Assembly: GCA_016931185.1 (NCBI GenBank)
Contig: JAFGFI010000241.1
Coordinates: forward strand, 1 to 39,146
From: Anaerolineae bacterium
GTDB lineage: Bacteria; Chloroflexota; Anaerolineae; B4-G1; SLSP01
Reading direction: 5' to 3'
Length of the DNA: 39,146 nt
Shown piece after piece: positions 37,317-39,146 of this stretch. Made by a program: the position numbers and the translations under genes. Numbering within the stretch: the first letter of the stretch is position 1; each line of letters starts with the position of its first letter. The notes beneath the pieces were generated by a model. That model made no database searches. It saw only the letters and a program-made list of their open reading frames with translations, and had not been told where the DNA came from.

Positions 37317-38843
37317 TCATCCAGCCGCCGGTACACTGTGAAACAGATCTGTCAGTGCAGGATAGAGAGTACAAAAGGTCGCATACAGCTCCGCGTAATA
37401 GGCCACGCGCGCGGAAACCGGTTCGATCACACTTCCCTGCCAGTGAACCGTTCGACGCACAGCTTCCGGTGCGTCTGTGTAGCACCCCACACCCACTCCG
37501 GACAGCAAGGCAGCCCCAACTGCCGCTGACTCCACGGTTTCCGTGCGATAGAGCGAGCGATTAAATATATCAGCCTGCAATTGAAGCCACAAAGGATGCC
37601 GCACTGCGCCCCCCGACGCAACCACACGCGCCACCGGAACGCCTAGTCCCAACATCAGATCGAGGCCCTGGCGTAAGCCAAAGACAACCCCTTCCATCAC
37701 CGCCCGCGCCATGTGGGCGCGCCCGTGTCGCAAAGTAAGGCCCACAAAAGCCCCACGCGCCCGCGGGTCCATGTGGGGTGTGCGTTCCCCTACCAAATAA
37801 GGTAGGAAGAATAACCCTTCCGCTCCTGGAGGTATAGATGCCGCTGCATCCGCGATCTCTCGATAGGGGGTGCCGGAAAACACGGTATCCCGCAACCAGC
37901 GCAGCGACATCCCCGCGGAAAGCATCGCGGACTCCAGATGCCACATCCCCGGCAGAACATGACAAAAACAGTGCAGGCGCACTTGCGGATCGTATGCCGG
38001 ACTACTCGTTGGCGCGAAAAGCTGCCCTCCCGTGCCAATCGTAGACGAGAGCACACCTGGCGCGATCACTCCATGCCCCAATGCCTGCATCGCCTGGTCG
38101 CTTCCCCCGTAAATCACAGGCGTACCGGCGAGCAAGCCCGTAGCGTCAGCGATCTCTGGCAGTATCTTCCCTGCTATTGCCGCAGAAGGATATACGGACG
38201 GCAACAACCCGACATCTATATCCAGCACAGCCAACAGCGGCTCGCTCCAGACGCACCGCGCCGTATCAAAAAGCAGCGTGCTCGCCGCGTCACTTGGCTC
38301 CGTACCGATCTCACCCGTCAACCGGTAACGCAAGTAATCTTTGGGTAACAACACGGTTTTCGTACGCCTTACCATCTCTGGCTCATGTTCGCGCAACCAT
38401 AACCATGTAGCCAACATAAACCCCGTCGCTAGCGGGTTACCCGTCCATTGCCCCAAACGTTCCGGACCGATCTCGGACATCACCCGCGCCACCTGCGCGC
38501 CGCTGCGCTGGTCGGCCCAGATGATGGCGGGCCGCACTACCCGACCCTGTACATCTACACACACCGTCCCATGCATCTGCCCGGACAAACCAATCGCCCG
38601 CACCTGTGCCGGCTCTAGCCCCACTGACACGCGCGCCGCATCCAACACCTCGCGTATGGCAGCTAAAGTTCCCTCTACCCACGCCTCTGGCAACTGCTCG
38701 GCCCATCCCGGCTGCGGCATCGTCACCTCATACTCCCGCGCCGCCGTCGCCACAACCTGGCCCTCCAGAGTCACAATCACCGTCTTAAGGCTAGAAGTTC
38801 CCAAATCAATGCCCATCAGGGCCGAAATCGGTGTCGAAGTCAT
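37317..38843 (-). CDS. xylB: Xylulokinase (FGGY family)
   Basis: A 508-residue carbohydrate kinase that phosphorylates D-xylulose to xylulose 5-phosphate. N-terminal ATPase motif MGIDLGTSSLKT with D13, the SGQMHG and WADQRS substrate motifs, the catalytic aspartate D249 in GGSDQAMQALGHG, and ASGGAVRHPLWLQLQAD near the C-terminus. Full length. GGAGGG stands eight to nine bases before the ATG. No xylose isomerase or transporter is adjacent in this window; they could follow beyond its ends. Other FGGY substrates cannot be excluded, but the SGQMHG signature favours xylulose. Confidence 0.92.
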   Translation of the reverse strand: MTSTPISALMGIDLGTSSLKTVIVTLEGQVVATAAREYEVTMPQPGWAEQLPEAWVEGTLAAIREVLDAARVSVGLEPAQVRAIGLSGQMHGTVCVDVQGRVVRPAIIWADQRSGAQVARVMSEIGPERLGQWTGNPLATGFMLATWLWLREHEPEMVRRTKTVLLPKDYLRYRLTGEIGTEPSDAASTLLFDTARCVWSEPLLAVLDIDVGLLPSVYPSAAIAGKILPEIADATGLLAGTPVIYGGSDQAMQALGHGVIAPGVLSSTIGTGGQLFAPTSSPAYDPQVRLHCFCHVLPGMWHLESAMLSAGMSLRWLRDTVFSGTPYREIADAAASIPPGAEGLFFLPYLVGERTPHMDPRARGAFVGLTLRHGRAHMARAVMEGVVFGLRQGLDLMLGLGVPVARVVASGGAVRHPLWLQLQADIFNRSLYRTETVESAAVGAALLSGVGVGCYTDAPEAVRRTVHWQGSVIEPVSARVAYYAELYATFCTLYPALTDLFHSVPAAG

Positions 38844-38859
38844 AACTATATCCCTCCAT

Positions 38860-38886
38860 AAATCGGTGCATTACACTTTCCGAAAT
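38860..38886 (-). repeat. 27-base palindromic motif, copy 2
   Basis: Reverse complement of 11095-11121 at 24 of 27 positions. The central palindrome GTGTAATGCAC has one mismatch here. It lies about three bases upstream of the Shine-Dalgarno of the xylulokinase gene, where a bound protein would block expression. Confidence 0.6.
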
Positions 38887-38998
38887 ACAAAATACCTGTT
38901 TTAGTAATAATGTACTATCAAAATTCTTCCTCTTCCTATGTTATAATAATTTTAGGTATATAGCCAGCATCTCAAGTTCCGGAAATATAATTTGGAAA

Positions 38999-39101
38999 CT
39001 AGCTACCGGACACTTTTTATTAGGGTAACGTATCTACTCCAAAAGTTACACTTTGAACTGGATTGTGCGGCTAATGAACTTTAAAAAATTAATTCGGTAA
39101 T
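38999..39101 (-). repeat. Dispersed 103-base repeat, right copy
   Basis: Inverted copy of 53-155 with seven mismatches in 103 and no gap. The two outermost differences fall in the CCGGCGC/CCAGTTC block and the AT-rich end. The high identity over the full length shows either recent spread or selection on the sequence. Confidence 0.85.
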
Positions 39102-39146
39102 AGGCCGACATAGCGCAGCAGCGGGGGCGACGGCTCGGCAAACTGA

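Larger units (their letters stand above)
38844..39146. other. Region upstream of xylulokinase, ending in repeats
   Basis: No gene. It holds the xylulokinase ribosome binding site (38852-38857), the second 27-base palindromic motif (38860-38886), an AT-rich stretch (about 38900-38960) that could contain the minus-strand promoter, and the right-end 103-base repeat (38999-39101). The last 45 bases show nothing recognisable. Confidence 0.7.

Noticed and set aside
38341..38904. 187-codon plus-strand frame over xylulokinase
   Set aside because: Antisense to a clear FGGY kinase, of low-complexity composition, with no ribosome binding site.

Overview
The window reads as a chromosomal segment of a free-living heterotrophic bacterium. 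I infer a Chloroflexota (Anaerolineae-like) host from several features: GAF/coiled-coil sensor kinases, a Pro/Thr-rich LysM surface protein, GH172 (DUF2961), Uma2, GT-C membrane proteins, a CIRCE-controlled groESL operon and many short palindromic repeats. No rRNA, ribosomal protein or other firm phylogenetic marker is present, so this is a working guess. No phage, transposase, tRNA or CRISPR array was found.

Region 1 (1-9990): glycan and amino-sugar utilisation. A cysteine-rich small protein overlaps a GH1 beta-glucosidase. A 510-base regulatory gap follows, with a consensus sigma70-type promoter. Next comes an NgcEFG-like sugar ABC transporter (binding protein and two permeases), a BadF/BadG-type N-acetylglucosamine-kinase-like protein, two divergent tandem SIS-domain proteins, an APH-fold small-molecule kinase and a small DUF6379-like protein. 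Together they suggest uptake of a beta-linked (amino)sugar oligomer, hydrolysis, phosphorylation and phosphosugar isomerisation. No transporter ATPase, NagA or NagB is present, so those must be encoded elsewhere.

Region 2 (10167-19406): a Uma2-family nuclease-like gene, then a four-gene signalling operon. It has three paralogous membrane-coil-GAF proteins, only the third of which carries a histidine kinase plus three receiver domains, followed by a REC-GAF-HisKA-HATPase kinase.

Region 3 (19437-21597): groES-groEL with a promoter bracketed by two CIRCE operators, closed by a strong terminator. A GNAT acetyltransferase follows.

Region 4 (22105-25362, minus strand): a ferrous iron uptake operon, in transcription order DtxR-family regulator, feoA, feoB, feoC.

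Region 5 (25622-36028): a LysM/zinc-ribbon membrane protein, a protein of unknown function and a REC-ParA/CpaE-like protein lacking both Walker A lysines. Then come a tail-anchored membrane protein (minus strand), 3-methyladenine DNA glycosylase, a GH172 protein, an FAH-family hydrolase and two large GT-C-like membrane proteins.

Region 6 (36029-39146): a candidate orphan small RNA, an HNH endonuclease and xylulokinase, all on the minus strand.

Over this lie at least five families of short dispersed repeats. A 103-base sequence occurs in inverted orientation at the two ends of the window (96/103 identical). A 75-base palindromic element occurs twice with its core flipped relative to its arms. 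There is a 50-base gene-upstream repeat, a 27-base palindromic motif and two long perfect hairpins.
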